This document shows, one piece after another, positions 8,322-17,170 of a stretch of 64,000 bases of DNA (its first letter is position 1; each line of letters starts with the position of its first letter). The position numbers and the translations under genes are program-made. The stretch is from Actinomycetota bacterium (GTDB lineage: Bacteria > Actinomycetota > Actinomycetes > S36-B12 > UBA5976): the NCBI GenBank assembly GCA_026392515.1, contig JAPLBY010000033.1, forward strand, positions 1-64,000. Reading direction: 5' to 3'. Under the pieces are notes generated by a model. That model saw only the letters and a program-made list of their open reading frames with translations, ran no database searches and was not told the DNA's origin.

Positions 8322-10186
8322 GATGGAAGCGCCAGCTCCAAGAAGAATTTGTCATTAAAGTCCGGGCGATCGGAAAGTTCTACGTAATCAACCTCATCCA
8401 GCAAAGTTGTTGCGCCGCTTCGCTCTGTACTTGAAAGCAGAACCATCTTTGCGCCTTCGCCTGCAACGTTTCCAGCACTAACGATTCGCATCACTGGAAG
8501 TTTTGGAACAAGTCCAATGCCAATTGCCGAAGCAGGTGACAAGTAAGAACCAAATGAGCCAGCTAACAGAACCTGCTGAACATCGTCATCCACAAGGCCT
8601 ACTTCTTCAAGCAGTAGGCGCCAACCGGTTGCAATCGATGCTTTTGCGAATTGGAGTTCGCGAACGTCGCGCTGTGACAAGTAAACCGTTGGTTCTTCGC
8701 CATCCCAGTGCAATACAAAGATTCGATCTCCAGCTTCCCGGCTCAAAAGTCGCGAAGCTAAATGTGGTGCGATTTCCAAAGCAACTTCGTCCGTTACAAA
8801 TCGACCTGAATCATCAATTAACTTGGCTTTATGCAGAACGTAGACTGCATCAACTAAGCCAGAGCCGCAAATGCCTACTGGAGTTGTATCTCCGATGACT
8901 CCAAGTTTGATTCCTTCGTCAGTAACTTGAACAACTTCGATTGCGCCATCAGCTGCGCGCATTCCGCAAGCAATCGAAGCAGCCTCGAAGGCTGGGCCAG
9001 CTGGGGCTGCAGTTGTAAGGATTTGATCGCCATTTGAAAGTACGATTTCGCAGTTAGTGCCGACATCGATCAATAAGCGGACTCGCTTATCGCGATCCAT
9101 TCCAGTTGCTAGGACACCAGCAACAATGTCGCCGCCAACATATGCGCCAAATGCCGGGAATAAGAAAACTCGCGCTGATGGCAATAGTTCAATGCCAATT
9201 TCAGCCGCTGTAAAGATCGGCCATTTCTGAGCAGCAGTAATGAACGGTGCAACGCCAACTGGCTCTGGATCTACGCCAAGCAAAATCTCAACCATTGTGG
9301 CGTTACCAGCGATCGCAATTTCATAAACCTGGTCTGCAGAAACTTCAGCTTCGGTGCAAACTTCAGCAATCAGTTCATTCAATGTGGCAAGACCCGCAGT
9401 TTGCATCAAACCAGCTGCTAACGGATCCATCATGGTTGCTGAAATTCGTGAGATAACGTCGGCGCCAAATGGCTGCTGCTTATTCAGCATTGACTTAACT
9501 GCCATTGGAGTTCCAGTAACAAGGTCTAGCAGGGTTGCTACAACAGTCGTAGTTCCAAGGTCAATGCCAATTGCGTAGTTTTGCGCCGAGGTATCCCCTG
9601 GCTCTACTGCAATCAAAGCTTCATTCACAACAACTGCAGTGACTTTGAAATCGTTCTTGCGAAGAACAGTTGGAAGTGTCTTAAGTACTGACAGATCAGC
9701 TTCAAATTCCAAGTCATCCATAGCATCGCGCAAGCGATCAATGTCCGGGCGCTGATCGTGAAGGGTTGGTTCAACAAGTTCCACGTAACGCTTTTGAACT
9801 GCCGGTCGCAAAATTACTTGGCGGCCAACTCCAACTGTTGCTGCCTTTGGACGAGTTGAAAGTGGCGGAACATCAACCTTTAGATTTCCATTTGCTCGAG
9901 CAACACATGCCAAACGCCAGCCATCGGCTAGTTGCTCTGGACTGAAAGCTCGAATGTCCAAGCGTGAAACCGGAACTTCACCTTCGATGACCTGGATCTT
10001 GCACTTCTTGCAAGTTCCGTGGCCACCACAGGTTGAGTCAATTGCTAAACCATTCCAAGAAGCTGCGTCAAAGACGGTTACACCAGGTGGCACGCGAACA
10101 TCAGTTCCACTTGGTGTGAACTGTAATTGAACGCGACCAAGCCCACTGACAGTTGTGTCAGCCTTTGTGCTTTCTTCGTTTGGCAC
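8318..10186 (-). CDS. Reductive activator of corrinoid protein (RACo/RamA-like, 2Fe-2S + ASKHA ATPase)
   Basis: This protein should return inactive Co(II) corrinoid to Co(I) with ATP, which corrinoid methyltransferases need after accidental oxidation. It has 622 residues. The N-terminal ~110 form a plant-type ferredoxin domain with Cys53, Cys59, Cys62 and Cys94 (STCGGHGTCKKC ... LACVA). A middle linker is followed by an ASKHA ATPase fold with GIDLGTTTVVATLLDL (phosphate 1), IDVGTNCEIVL (phosphate 2) and LAGSFGSYLSP near the C-terminus. The 2Fe-2S domain makes it RACo-like, not the 4Fe-4S RamA of methanogens. It is the only corrinoid-repair gene in the window. Confidence 0.9.
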   Translation of the reverse strand: MPNEESTKADTTVSGLGRVQLQFTPSGTDVRVPPGVTVFDAASWNGLAIDSTCGGHGTCKKCKIQVIEGEVPVSRLDIRAFSPEQLADGWRLACVARANGNLKVDVPPLSTRPKAATVGVGRQVILRPAVQKRYVELVEPTLHDQRPDIDRLRDAMDDLEFEADLSVLKTLPTVLRKNDFKVTAVVVNEALIAVEPGDTSAQNYAIGIDLGTTTVVATLLDLVTGTPMAVKSMLNKQQPFGADVISRISATMMDPLAAGLMQTAGLATLNELIAEVCTEAEVSADQVYEIAIAGNATMVEILLGVDPEPVGVAPFITAAQKWPIFTAAEIGIELLPSARVFLFPAFGAYVGGDIVAGVLATGMDRDKRVRLLIDVGTNCEIVLSNGDQILTTAAPAGPAFEAASIACGMRAADGAIEVVQVTDEGIKLGVIGDTTPVGICGSGLVDAVYVLHKAKLIDDSGRFVTDEVALEIAPHLASRLLSREAGDRIFVLHWDGEEPTVYLSQRDVRELQFAKASIATGWRLLLEEVGLVDDDVQQVLLAGSFGSYLSPASAIGIGLVPKLPVMRIVSAGNVAGEGAKMVLLSSTERSGATTLLDEVDYVELSDRPDFNDKFFLELALPS

Positions 10187-10211
10187 GGTTTATCTCTCGC
10201 TTAGTTTGAAA

Positions 10212-11063
10212 TTACGCTTCTTTGTTTGCGCGGAAATTGCTGATCCAATTTGCGCCCCACTGGTCTAAACCAAGTAGTAAATCCGCAGCACGAACTGCTT
10301 GCACTACTTCTGGAGTACGGCCATCCATGATCGCCGAGGTTAGACCCATTGACATCGCCATTGGCATGAATGCTGAGTTCAAAGCATGACGATTTGGCAG
10401 ACCGAATGAAACGTTGGATGCACCGATCGACATGTTTAAGCCGTACTTTTCTTTAATCAAGTAAATGGTTTCAAGCGTGTGCTTAACATTCTCAGGATCA
10501 GCACCAACTGGCATGGCTAGTGGATCGATCAAAAGGTTGTCTAGTGAGATGCCTTCTTTTTCAACGCGTCGCACAATCTTCTCCACAATCACCATGCGGT
10601 CCTTGGCAAGCATTGGAATTTCAATTTCATCATTTGGTAACGCCAGGATGGCAGCGTCATATTTCTTTACCAAAGGAAGAATTATGTCCATGCGCTCGTC
10701 TTCACCAGTCATTGAGTTAACTAGTGCCTTGCCTTCATAAACAGCTAGACCAGCATCAAGTGCCTCAATGACTGATGAGTCAATGCAGATTGGCAGGTCA
10801 GTTAGTGACTGAACTAGCGTGATGGCTCGGGCTAAAAGTGCTGGTTCATCGGTGAGCGGCACACCCATGTTTACGTCAAGCATGTCGCAGCCACCGGCAA
10901 CCTGGTCAGCAACGTCGATGTTGATTGTGGAGAGATCATCAGCACGAAGCTTTTCCTGGAAGATCTTGCGGCCAGTTGGGTTTAGACGTTCGCCAATGAT
11001 TACGAACGGTACATCGTCACCAATCGTTACGGTCTTGGTGGCGGAACTAAGCACTGTATGCAT
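10212..11063 (-). CDS. Methylcorrinoid:tetrahydrofolate methyltransferase (MtgA-like, pterin-binding TIM barrel)
   Basis: A 283-residue dihydropteroate-synthase-fold protein of the MeTr/AcsE/MtgA group that moves methyl groups between a corrinoid protein and THF. Visible motifs are IIGERLNPTGRK (first strand, folate site), MLDVNMGVP, ICIDSS, ALVNSMTG and GASNVSFGLPNRHALN, the classic MeTr signatures. The gene lies between MetF and the corrinoid activator and overlaps the metF stop by 17 nt. With the mtgC-like and mtgB-like genes nearby, the likely direction is methyl-corrinoid + THF to methyl-THF. Confidence 0.9.
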   Translation of the reverse strand: MHTVLSSATKTVTIGDDVPFVIIGERLNPTGRKIFQEKLRADDLSTINIDVADQVAGGCDMLDVNMGVPLTDEPALLARAITLVQSLTDLPICIDSSVIEALDAGLAVYEGKALVNSMTGEDERMDIILPLVKKYDAAILALPNDEIEIPMLAKDRMVIVEKIVRRVEKEGISLDNLLIDPLAMPVGADPENVKHTLETIYLIKEKYGLNMSIGASNVSFGLPNRHALNSAFMPMAMSMGLTSAIMDGRTPEVVQAVRAADLLLGLDQWGANWISNFRANKEA

Positions 11064-12003
11064 GGTCGTCCTTTACTTCGTTTGGGATTGAGCTATTAGT
11101 TGCTGTTTGGCGAATTCTGCCGAGATCTGACATAAGTCTTTCTAGTGTCTCATCATTTCTAAAGTCCGTTATGTGCAGCCCACGCACGCCTGGTTGAGCC
11201 AATGCGTGCTGGGCAAACTCCAAAGTTTGTAAATATGCTTCTTCAGCTGGGTCAGCCGCTTTTTCAACGCGAGCAATTTGATCTGCTGGAACATCGATAC
11301 CAGGCACACTGTTATGCATAAAGTTCAGCGGCCGAGCGCCCTTAACTAAAACAACAGTGGGAATGATTGCGATCTTGCCAGCAAGTCCGGCATCACGAAC
11401 GCCAGCGCAGAATTTCTCAAGCCGATCTTGGTGGTAGCAAATCTGAAGCTGAAGGAACTTTGCGCCAGCTGCATACTTCTTGGCTACACGTTGTACTCGA
11501 TACTCAAACGGTGGGGCGCCGGGATTTTCAACTGCCCCAATGAACATGTGCGGAGCTGGATCAATCTTGCGACCAGACATGTACTCCCCGCGCTTGAGAG
11601 TTCCCATCAGGCGAACAAGTTGTGGACCATCGGTATCAAAAACTCTTCGGGCTTCAGGCTCATCGCCTGCGGTTACATCATCACCCGTAAGTGCAACATA
11701 ATTTTCCACCCCAAACATTGAGGCGCCCATGATGTCGGCTTGTTGAGCTAGGCGATTCTTGTCGCGGCAGACAATCTGCAAAATTGGCTCTAAGCCAAGT
11801 TGCTTAATTGCAATTGCAGTTGCCACGTTTGATGCGTGTGCATGCGCTGCGGTGTTGTCCGTCGCATTGACACCGTCAAACCAGCCACGGAACCGATCTG
11901 CATACTTTTTTGCCTTTTCAAGTCCATTGCCATCGAGGGTGTGGAACTCAGCAGTAAATACCGTTTCAGTTGTCTTCATTAACTTGTGCTCAAGCGTTGA
12001 CAT
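11047..12003 (-). CDS. metF: Methylenetetrahydrofolate reductase (MetF-like, probably oxidative direction)
   Basis: A 318-residue MetF TIM-barrel flavoprotein that interconverts methyl-THF and methylene-THF. Recognisable stretches include the N-terminal AEFHTLDG, VNATDNTAAH, LGLEPILQIVCRDKNR and FLQLQICY. The start overlaps the stop of the MetV-like gene as TAATG; an alternative ATG eight codons in is possible. The pairing with a MetV-like partner resembles acetogen MetFV enzymes more than stand-alone biosynthetic MetF. Its place in a demethylation operon next to FDH suggests it runs from methyl-THF towards methylene-THF. Confidence 0.88.
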   Translation of the reverse strand: MSTLEHKLMKTTETVFTAEFHTLDGNGLEKAKKYADRFRGWFDGVNATDNTAAHAHASNVATAIAIKQLGLEPILQIVCRDKNRLAQQADIMGASMFGVENYVALTGDDVTAGDEPEARRVFDTDGPQLVRLMGTLKRGEYMSGRKIDPAPHMFIGAVENPGAPPFEYRVQRVAKKYAAGAKFLQLQICYHQDRLEKFCAGVRDAGLAGKIAIIPTVVLVKGARPLNFMHNSVPGIDVPADQIARVEKAADPAEEAYLQTLEFAQHALAQPGVRGLHITDFRNDETLERLMSDLGRIRQTATNSSIPNEVKDDHAYSA

Positions 12004-12401
12004 TAATGATCAACTCCTTGCGCAACGACTTCTTCAGTTGTGTTCTTCCAACCAGCTGGAGTCCAACGATCGCGCTTAGTGAAGAAGTTCTTCCAAGAAG
12101 AGGTTCCCTTTAGGCGGTTATCAACTGGTGGACGCAAATGGTTGTATTCATCCTTCCAAGATGACGGCAATGGCCAATCTTGCGTACGGTCATAAGCCTT
12201 TAGCCAGACACATTTCATCTCGGGCTTAACTTCGCAATGACCGTTTTCGCGCACGCCACCACATGGACCGTTGCGCAATGTTTTTGGACAATTCATTGGG
12301 CAAGTCATTCCGGTTGAATGCAAAACACATTGCCCGCAGTCTTGGCATCCCCATACGGGACCCTTAACTACGTGCTCAATAGTGGCGATAAAGGTTGTCA
12401 T
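12003..12401 (-). CDS. MetV-like cysteine-rich methylenetetrahydrofolate reductase C-terminal domain protein
   Basis: A 132-residue protein holding little more than the Cys-rich 'methylene-THF reductase C-terminal' domain: CQDCGQCVLHSTGMTCPMNCPKTL, then RNGPCGGVRENGHCEVKP and KCVWLKAYDRT. I count about nine cysteines between residues 19 and 63, enough for a metal or Fe-S site. It is shorter than the ~200 aa MetV of acetogens. It is directly upstream of and coupled to metF, so it is probably its partner subunit. Confidence 0.82.
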   Translation of the reverse strand: MTTFIATIEHVVKGPVWGCQDCGQCVLHSTGMTCPMNCPKTLRNGPCGGVRENGHCEVKPEMKCVWLKAYDRTQDWPLPSSWKDEYNHLRPPVDNRLKGTSSWKNFFTKRDRWTPAGWKNTTEEVVAQGVDH

Positions 12402-12409
12402 GGTGGTGT

Positions 12410-13066
12410 TTACTTGCCACGCTTAACGGCGATTAGTTCCTTAGCTTTGCGAACTGCAGTTGAAGCATCTGCTGCGTAACCGTCAGCGCCAACAACATCA
12501 GCGTATTCCTGGGTAACCGGAGCTCCACCAACCATGATGATTACGTCATCGCGCATTCCAGCCTTGGTAATTTCATGAATATTTACCTTGAACATCGGCA
12601 TTGTGGTTGTTAGGAATGCGGACATACCAACAACGTCTGGCTGATGTTCCTTGATTGCATCAATGAACTTCTCAGGGGCACACTGCACACCGATATCAAT
12701 AACTTGGAAGCCAGCGCCTTCAAGCATGATGTTCACTAAATTCTTGCCAATGTCGTGAACGTCACCCTTAACAGTTCCCATAAGGAATGTTCCTACGATC
12801 TCAGCACCAGTGTCGGCAAGTAGCGGACGAAGCACATCTAATGCGCCACTCATGGCACGACCAGCAATCAACATTTCTGGCACGAAGTAGTCGCCGCGCT
12901 CGAAACGTGCGCCAACTTCTTCAAGCGAAGGGATCAATGCATCGAACAGGATTGAGTCAGGTGTTAGCCCTTCCTCAAGTCCCATGTGAGTTAGCTCTAG
13001 CACGCGAGGTGCATTGCCTTCCATGGTGCGTTCGTACATTTCCTTTAGAATTTCGTCGGGTGTCAT
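12410..13066 (-). CDS. Corrinoid (B12-binding) methyl-carrier protein, MtgC/MtbC family
   Basis: A 218-residue carrier that shuttles the methyl group between MtgB-like and MtgA-like enzymes. Residues 1-90 form the B12-binding helical cap (MTPDEILKEMYERTMEGNA...). Residues 90-215 form the Rossmann-like cobalamin domain with GDVHDIGKN (102-109), where His104 is the predicted lower axial cobalt ligand, and MVGGAPVT later. It overlaps the upstream iclR gene by 4 nt, so it is the first enzyme gene of the minus-strand operon. Confidence 0.93.
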   Translation of the reverse strand: MTPDEILKEMYERTMEGNAPRVLELTHMGLEEGLTPDSILFDALIPSLEEVGARFERGDYFVPEMLIAGRAMSGALDVLRPLLADTGAEIVGTFLMGTVKGDVHDIGKNLVNIMLEGAGFQVIDIGVQCAPEKFIDAIKEHQPDVVGMSAFLTTTMPMFKVNIHEITKAGMRDDVIIMVGGAPVTQEYADVVGADGYAADASTAVRKAKELIAVKRGK

Positions 13067-13830
13067 GCCGCTCCTTCTTGTTGTAAGCCTTGCACTTGGT
13101 TTAATTCTCGACGCATAAGTTGGGCGATGTGCAATTCATCGCCTGGAGTAATTCTCTCAGCCGGGCCACTAACTGACAAAGCCGCGATTGCCTTACCGTT
13201 GGCACCTAGAACAGGAATCGCAACTGCAATCAGACCTTGTTCAAGTTCGTTACGAATAACGGCGTAACCGACTTCGCGAGCTTTTCGAATGTGCTGATCT
13301 AGTAATGCAAAATCTGTAATTGTTTCTGTAGTGCGCGGCGCCAAAGTGCTCGGCACGGTAGCTCCACCAAAGGCAATCAGCACTTTGCCGGCTGCTGAAC
13401 AATGTGATGGCACGCTTTCGCCTACCCAGTTACGGCTTCCTAATAGATAGGAGCCTTCAACCTGGGCTATGTTGTCGATACCGTTATGTCCGGTTACCGC
13501 AAGGCTCACAGTTTCATGAGTAATGTCAGCAATCCGTTCCATGGCTGGAGTTAAAGAGCCAATCAAAGCCGTGTAAGCGCCGCCGCGAACCGCGAACTGG
13601 TTTAGAACTGGGCCGGCTTCAAAGCCGCCAACCGTACTTCGGGCCAATAGTCCGCTTCGTTCTAAGGCGCTAAGGATGCGGGATGTTGTTCCCTTAGCCA
13701 GACCGGTGGCTACAACTAATTCACTTAAAGTTTGCGGATCCTCAGAGTGAATAACTCGGATCAAAAGGTCACAGGCGCGGTCGATGGATTGTGTTCCAGT
13801 TACTGGCTTTTCGCCTAACTCTTCGCTCAT
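13063..13830 (-). CDS. IclR-family transcriptional regulator (first gene of the corrinoid/FDH operon)
   Basis: A 255-residue IclR protein with an N-terminal winged helix (TLSELVVATGLAKGTTSRIL recognition region, about 36-55) and a C-terminal GAF-like effector domain (HCSAAGKVLIAFGG, VAIPVLGANGKAIAALSVSGP). The start at 13830 follows GGGGGAGGCG; an upstream ATG at 13857 lacks a good site. It opens the operon that continues with mtgC and is divergent from mtgB, so it most likely controls both directions through the shared 174-bp region, with betaine or a demethylation intermediate as ligand (inference). Confidence 0.9.
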   Translation of the reverse strand: MSEELGEKPVTGTQSIDRACDLLIRVIHSEDPQTLSELVVATGLAKGTTSRILSALERSGLLARSTVGGFEAGPVLNQFAVRGGAYTALIGSLTPAMERIADITHETVSLAVTGHNGIDNIAQVEGSYLLGSRNWVGESVPSHCSAAGKVLIAFGGATVPSTLAPRTTETITDFALLDQHIRKAREVGYAVIRNELEQGLIAVAIPVLGANGKAIAALSVSGPAERITPGDELHIAQLMRRELNQVQGLQQEGAA

Positions 13831-13893
13831 CTCGCCTCCCCCTATATAAGAGGTCAAATCCAGATTCGAAGCTTTAGATAAAGTTTCACGATC

Positions 13894-13909
13894 TGGAACC
13901 TATGTTCCA
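13894..13909. promoter_or_regulatory. Palindromic operator candidate between iclR operon and mtgB
   Basis: TGGAACCTATGTTCCA has perfect 6-bp arms (TGGAAC / GTTCCA) around a 4-bp centre. It lies 64 bp before the iclR start and 95 bp before the mtgB start, the only strong palindrome in this divergent promoter region. IclR regulators often bind such short palindromes, so it is the best candidate site for the adjacent IclR protein. Confidence 0.55.
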
Positions 13910-14004
13910 CATCGTACGCTAACATATCGGGTATTCGTCAAGCCTTTTTGATGAAAAGTTACAAATTGTTTTGTAACTGGATAGCTGAACAACAGGAGCC
14001 CCTT

Positions 14005-15444
14005 ATGTTCCAAAACAAGAGCCCACGTTATGAAATTCTTTCGCAGGACGCCATGGCAGTCCTGGATAAGGGTTGGCGACGTATTGTTTCCGAAATGGGA
14101 GTCGAGTTTATGCACGAGCGCGCATTGGACCTGTTCCGCGCTGCTGGTCAAAAAGTTGAGGGTAACAACGTTAAGTTCGATCCAGATTGGATTCTGGAGC
14201 AAGTAGCAAAGGCTCCGAGTGAATTCACATTGCAGGCACGCAACCCAGAGAAGAACGTAATCATCGGCGGCGACAACATGGTTTTTGCTGGCGTTTACGG
14301 TCCGCCGTTTGTGCGCGACTTGGGTGAGCGCCGCGACGGAACTCTCAAAGACTTCCAAAACTTCACCAAGCTTGGTCACATGTTTGGTGATCTAGACGTA
14401 TCAAGCAGTGTTGTAGTTGAACCAAACGATGCCCACCTTGATACTCGTCACATCGACATGATCTATAACTTGATGACACTTAGCGATAAGCCATTTATGG
14501 GCAACGTTGTAACCGGCCTTAACGCCAGAGACACAATCAAAATGTCTGAAATTGTTTTCGGTTCCCGCGCAAGCATTGAAAAGACTCCAGCCATCATTTC
14601 TTTGATTAACTGCAACTCCCCACTTCGCTGGGATGATCGCATGTTGGAATCACTGTTTGAATACGGCGAAGCTGGACAGCCTTGCGTACTAACGCCATTC
14701 CTATTGATGGGTGCAATGAGCCCAGTAACAATTCCAGCATCTTTGGTTCAGCAGATTGCTGAAGCTTTGAGCGGTATTGCCTTGGCGCAGCTGGTTCGCC
14801 CAGGTTGCCCGGTTGTCTTTGGTTCATTCCTTTCAAACATTGACATGCAGTCCGGTTCCCCAATGTTTGGTACTCCAGAATCAGCAATGGGTCTGCTTTG
14901 CACTGGCCAGATTGCCCGCCACTTCAAATTGCCATTCCGTGGTGGTGGTGGACTAAACGCTGCCCAGACTGTTGATGCTCAGGCTGGTTACCAAACTTTG
15001 ATGACTATGCACGCAACCTTCTTGGCTGGAACTAACTTCGTTATGCACGCCGCTGGCTGGCTTGAAGGTGGCCTCGTAGCTTGTTATGAAAAGTTTGTTA
15101 TGGACGTCGAAATTCTTCAGGCCATGCAGGCTGAGTTCACTCCATTTGAAATCGATGAAGCATCGTTGGCATTCGAAGCTCATGAAGAATCTGGTCATGG
15201 TGGTCACTTCCTAGGAACTCAGCACACTATGGAGCGATTCCGCGATTGCTTCTACCGACCATTCCTGTCGTCAGCGGATAACTTCGATCGCTGGTCACGC
15301 AATGGTTCAAAGACGACAGATGTGCGTGCCAACGAAATTGCGCACAAAATGATCGAAGAGTACGAACCTCCAGCAATGGATTCCGCAATCAAAGAAGAGC
15401 TTGACGAATGGGTCGACAAGCGCAAAAAGGAGTTACTAGCATGA
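14005..15444 (+). CDS. Non-pyrrolysine MttB-family methyltransferase, probable glycine betaine:corrinoid methyltransferase (MtgB-like)
   Basis: A member of the trimethylamine methyltransferase superfamily (COG5598). I chose the ATG at 14005 because AGGAG sits 6 nt upstream; the frame is open from 13948. The product is 479 aa, the size of MtgB and kin. There is no in-frame TAG, so it lacks the pyrrolysine of true MttB and belongs to the group that takes quaternary amines such as glycine betaine, proline betaine, carnitine or butyrobetaine. The betaine transporter and betB, dmgdh and sox genes downstream favour glycine betaine. Family-like segments include [16 protein letters not shown] and [20 protein letters not shown]. 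It is coupled to fhs by a 4-nt overlap. Confidence 0.88.
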   Translation: MFQNKSPRYEILSQDAMAVLDKGWRRIVSEMGVEFMHERALDLFRAAGQKVEGNNVKFDPDWILEQVAKAPSEFTLQARNPEKNVIIGGDNMVFAGVYGPPFVRDLGERRDGTLKDFQNFTKLGHMFGDLDVSSSVVVEPNDAHLDTRHIDMIYNLMTLSDKPFMGNVVTGLNARDTIKMSEIVFGSRASIEKTPAIISLINCNSPLRWDDRMLESLFEYGEAGQPCVLTPFLLMGAMSPVTIPASLVQQIAEALSGIALAQLVRPGCPVVFGSFLSNIDMQSGSPMFGTPESAMGLLCTGQIARHFKLPFRGGGGLNAAQTVDAQAGYQTLMTMHATFLAGTNFVMHAAGWLEGGLVACYEKFVMDVEILQAMQAEFTPFEIDEASLAFEAHEESGHGGHFLGTQHTMERFRDCFYRPFLSSADNFDRWSRNGSKTTDVRANEIAHKMIEEYEPPAMDSAIKEELDEWVDKRKKELLA

Positions 15445-17108
15445 AATCTGATATCGATATTGCTCGGGCAGCTACAACTGAATCTATTGTTTCGGTTGCA
15501 GCAAAAATCGGTATTCCTGCAGATGCAGTTCTGAACTATGGTCCAACCAAGGCCAAGATCAATATGGAATTCATCTCCTCGCTTAAATCAAAGCCAAATG
15601 GCAAGTTAGTTCTTGTTACGGCAATGACTCCAACTCCTGCGGGTGAAGGTAAAACAACAACCACTGTTGGTTTAGGTGACGGTCTAAACGCCATCGGTAA
15701 AAAGGCAATTGTTTGTCTACGCGAACCATCCCTTGGACCATGCTTTGGCATGAAGGGTGGCGCTGCTGGTGGCGGATTTGCTCAGGTAGTTCCAATGGAA
15801 GACATTAACCTTCACTTCACTGGCGACTTCCATGCAATCGGTGCTGCACACAATCTGCTTTCCGCAATGCTTGATAACCACATTTACTGGGGTAACGAAC
15901 TAGGCATTGACGTGCGTCGTATCGCTTGGAAGCGCGTTATCGATATGAACGATCGTGCCTTGCGTGAAATCACAGCTGCACTTGGTGGACCTGGAAATGG
16001 TTACCCACGTGAAGCAGGCTTTGACATCACAGTTGCAAGCGAAGTTATGGCAATTCTTTGTCTCGCAATGGATCTAGAAGATCTAGAGCGTCGCCTTGGA
16101 AACATTGTTGTTGGCTACACCCGCGACAAAGTTGCGATTACTGCAGCACAACTAAATGCAAATGGTGCGATGACCGTACTTCTAAAGGATGCACTGATGC
16201 CTAACTTGGTTCAGACTCTTGAGAACAACCCGGCATTTGTACACGGAGGACCATTTGCAAACATTGCTCATGGTTGCAACACAGTATTGGCAACACATAC
16301 TGCACTAAAGCTTGGTGACTATGTAGTTACTGAAGCTGGCTTCGGAGCTGACCTTGGTGCTGAGAAATTCTTCGACATTAAATGTCGTAAAGCCGGTCTA
16401 GAACCAGCTGCGGCAGTAATCGTTGCCACAGTTCGTGCGCTAAAAATGCATGGCGGTGTTGCAAAGGATGATCTTGGTAAAGAAAATGTTTCAGCCGTTG
16501 AAGCTGGACTTGCAAACCTTGGTCGTCACATCCGCAATGTACAAAAATTTGGCGTACCGGTAATTGTTGGCGTCAACAACTTCACAACTGATACTGATGC
16601 TGAGTTTGCAGCGGTCCAGAAGTACTGTGCCGAAATGGGCGTTGACGCTATTCGCTGTACTCACTGGGCCGAAGGTAGCAAGGGAACAACTGAGCTTGCG
16701 AAAAAGGTTGTTGAAATTGTTGAAGGTGGAACTGCATCTTTCAAGCCGCTCTACCCAGACACCATGTCACTTTGGGACAAGGTCTCGACGATTGCAACTG
16801 AAATCTATGATGCTGGCGAAGTAGTTGCTGACAAGAGCGTGAAGGATCAGTTCAAGGTATTTGAAGATGCCGGTTACGGTCACTTCCCGATCTGTATGGC
16901 TAAGACGCAGTACTCATTCTCAACAGATGCAGCAGCGAAGGGCGCGCCATCTGGCCACACTGTTGCGATTCGGGAAATCCGCTTAAGTGCGGGTGCAGAG
17001 TTCATCGTGGTTGTAACTGGAGACATCATGACAATGCCAGGCCTGCCTAAGGTTCCGGCTGCAAATAGCATCAAGCTCGAAAATGGAGAAGTTGTAGGTT
17101 TGTTCTAA
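15441..17108 (+). CDS. fhs: Formate-tetrahydrofolate ligase (formyl-THF synthetase)
   Basis: Fhs interconverts formate + THF + ATP and 10-formyl-THF. The 555-residue protein has the P-loop [19 protein letters not shown] near residues 65-83 and the conserved [20 protein letters not shown]. The start overlaps the mtgB stop (ATGA) and follows AAGGAG. In this setting, with an oxidative methyl-THF route and FDH, it could run in reverse and yield ATP; that direction is inference. Confidence 0.96.
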   Translation: MKSDIDIARAATTESIVSVAAKIGIPADAVLNYGPTKAKINMEFISSLKSKPNGKLVLVTAMTPTPAGEGKTTTTVGLGDGLNAIGKKAIVCLREPSLGPCFGMKGGAAGGGFAQVVPMEDINLHFTGDFHAIGAAHNLLSAMLDNHIYWGNELGIDVRRIAWKRVIDMNDRALREITAALGGPGNGYPREAGFDITVASEVMAILCLAMDLEDLERRLGNIVVGYTRDKVAITAAQLNANGAMTVLLKDALMPNLVQTLENNPAFVHGGPFANIAHGCNTVLATHTALKLGDYVVTEAGFGADLGAEKFFDIKCRKAGLEPAAAVIVATVRALKMHGGVAKDDLGKENVSAVEAGLANLGRHIRNVQKFGVPVIVGVNNFTTDTDAEFAAVQKYCAEMGVDAIRCTHWAEGSKGTTELAKKVVEIVEGGTASFKPLYPDTMSLWDKVSTIATEIYDAGEVVADKSVKDQFKVFEDAGYGHFPICMAKTQYSFSTDAAAKGAPSGHTVAIREIRLSAGAEFIVVVTGDIMTMPGLPKVPAANSIKLENGEVVGLF

Positions 17109-17132
17109 CAAGTTTGTAAAACGCCAGACAGG

Positions 17133-17170
17133 TGTTGCCCATGACGCATAATGTTGCGCCATGGGCAACA
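17133..17170. promoter_or_regulatory. Tandem 19-bp operators over the iclR2 promoter/start
   Basis: Two copies of TGTTGC-N7-GCA start at 17133 and 17152, exactly 19 bp apart. The second copy is fully symmetrical (TGTTGC, 7 bp, GCAACA) and covers the ATG at 17161. A -10 box TAATGT (17149-17154) lies 6 nt before that ATG, so the mRNA is probably leaderless and binding would block initiation. The outer arms also pair over 12 bp (17132-17143 with 17160-17171). The same tandem layout occurs before the dimethylglycine dehydrogenase gene. Confidence 0.6.

Noticed and set aside
13831-14004. Cobalamin riboswitch before the corrinoid genes
   Set aside because: No B12-box-like sequence or long conserved leader is visible; the gap is only 174 bp and holds the palindrome and promoters.
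13948-15444. Pyrrolysine-containing MttB (trimethylamine methyltransferase)
   Set aside because: The frame has no internal TAG and no pyl genes are in the window, so it belongs to the non-Pyl MttB superfamily.
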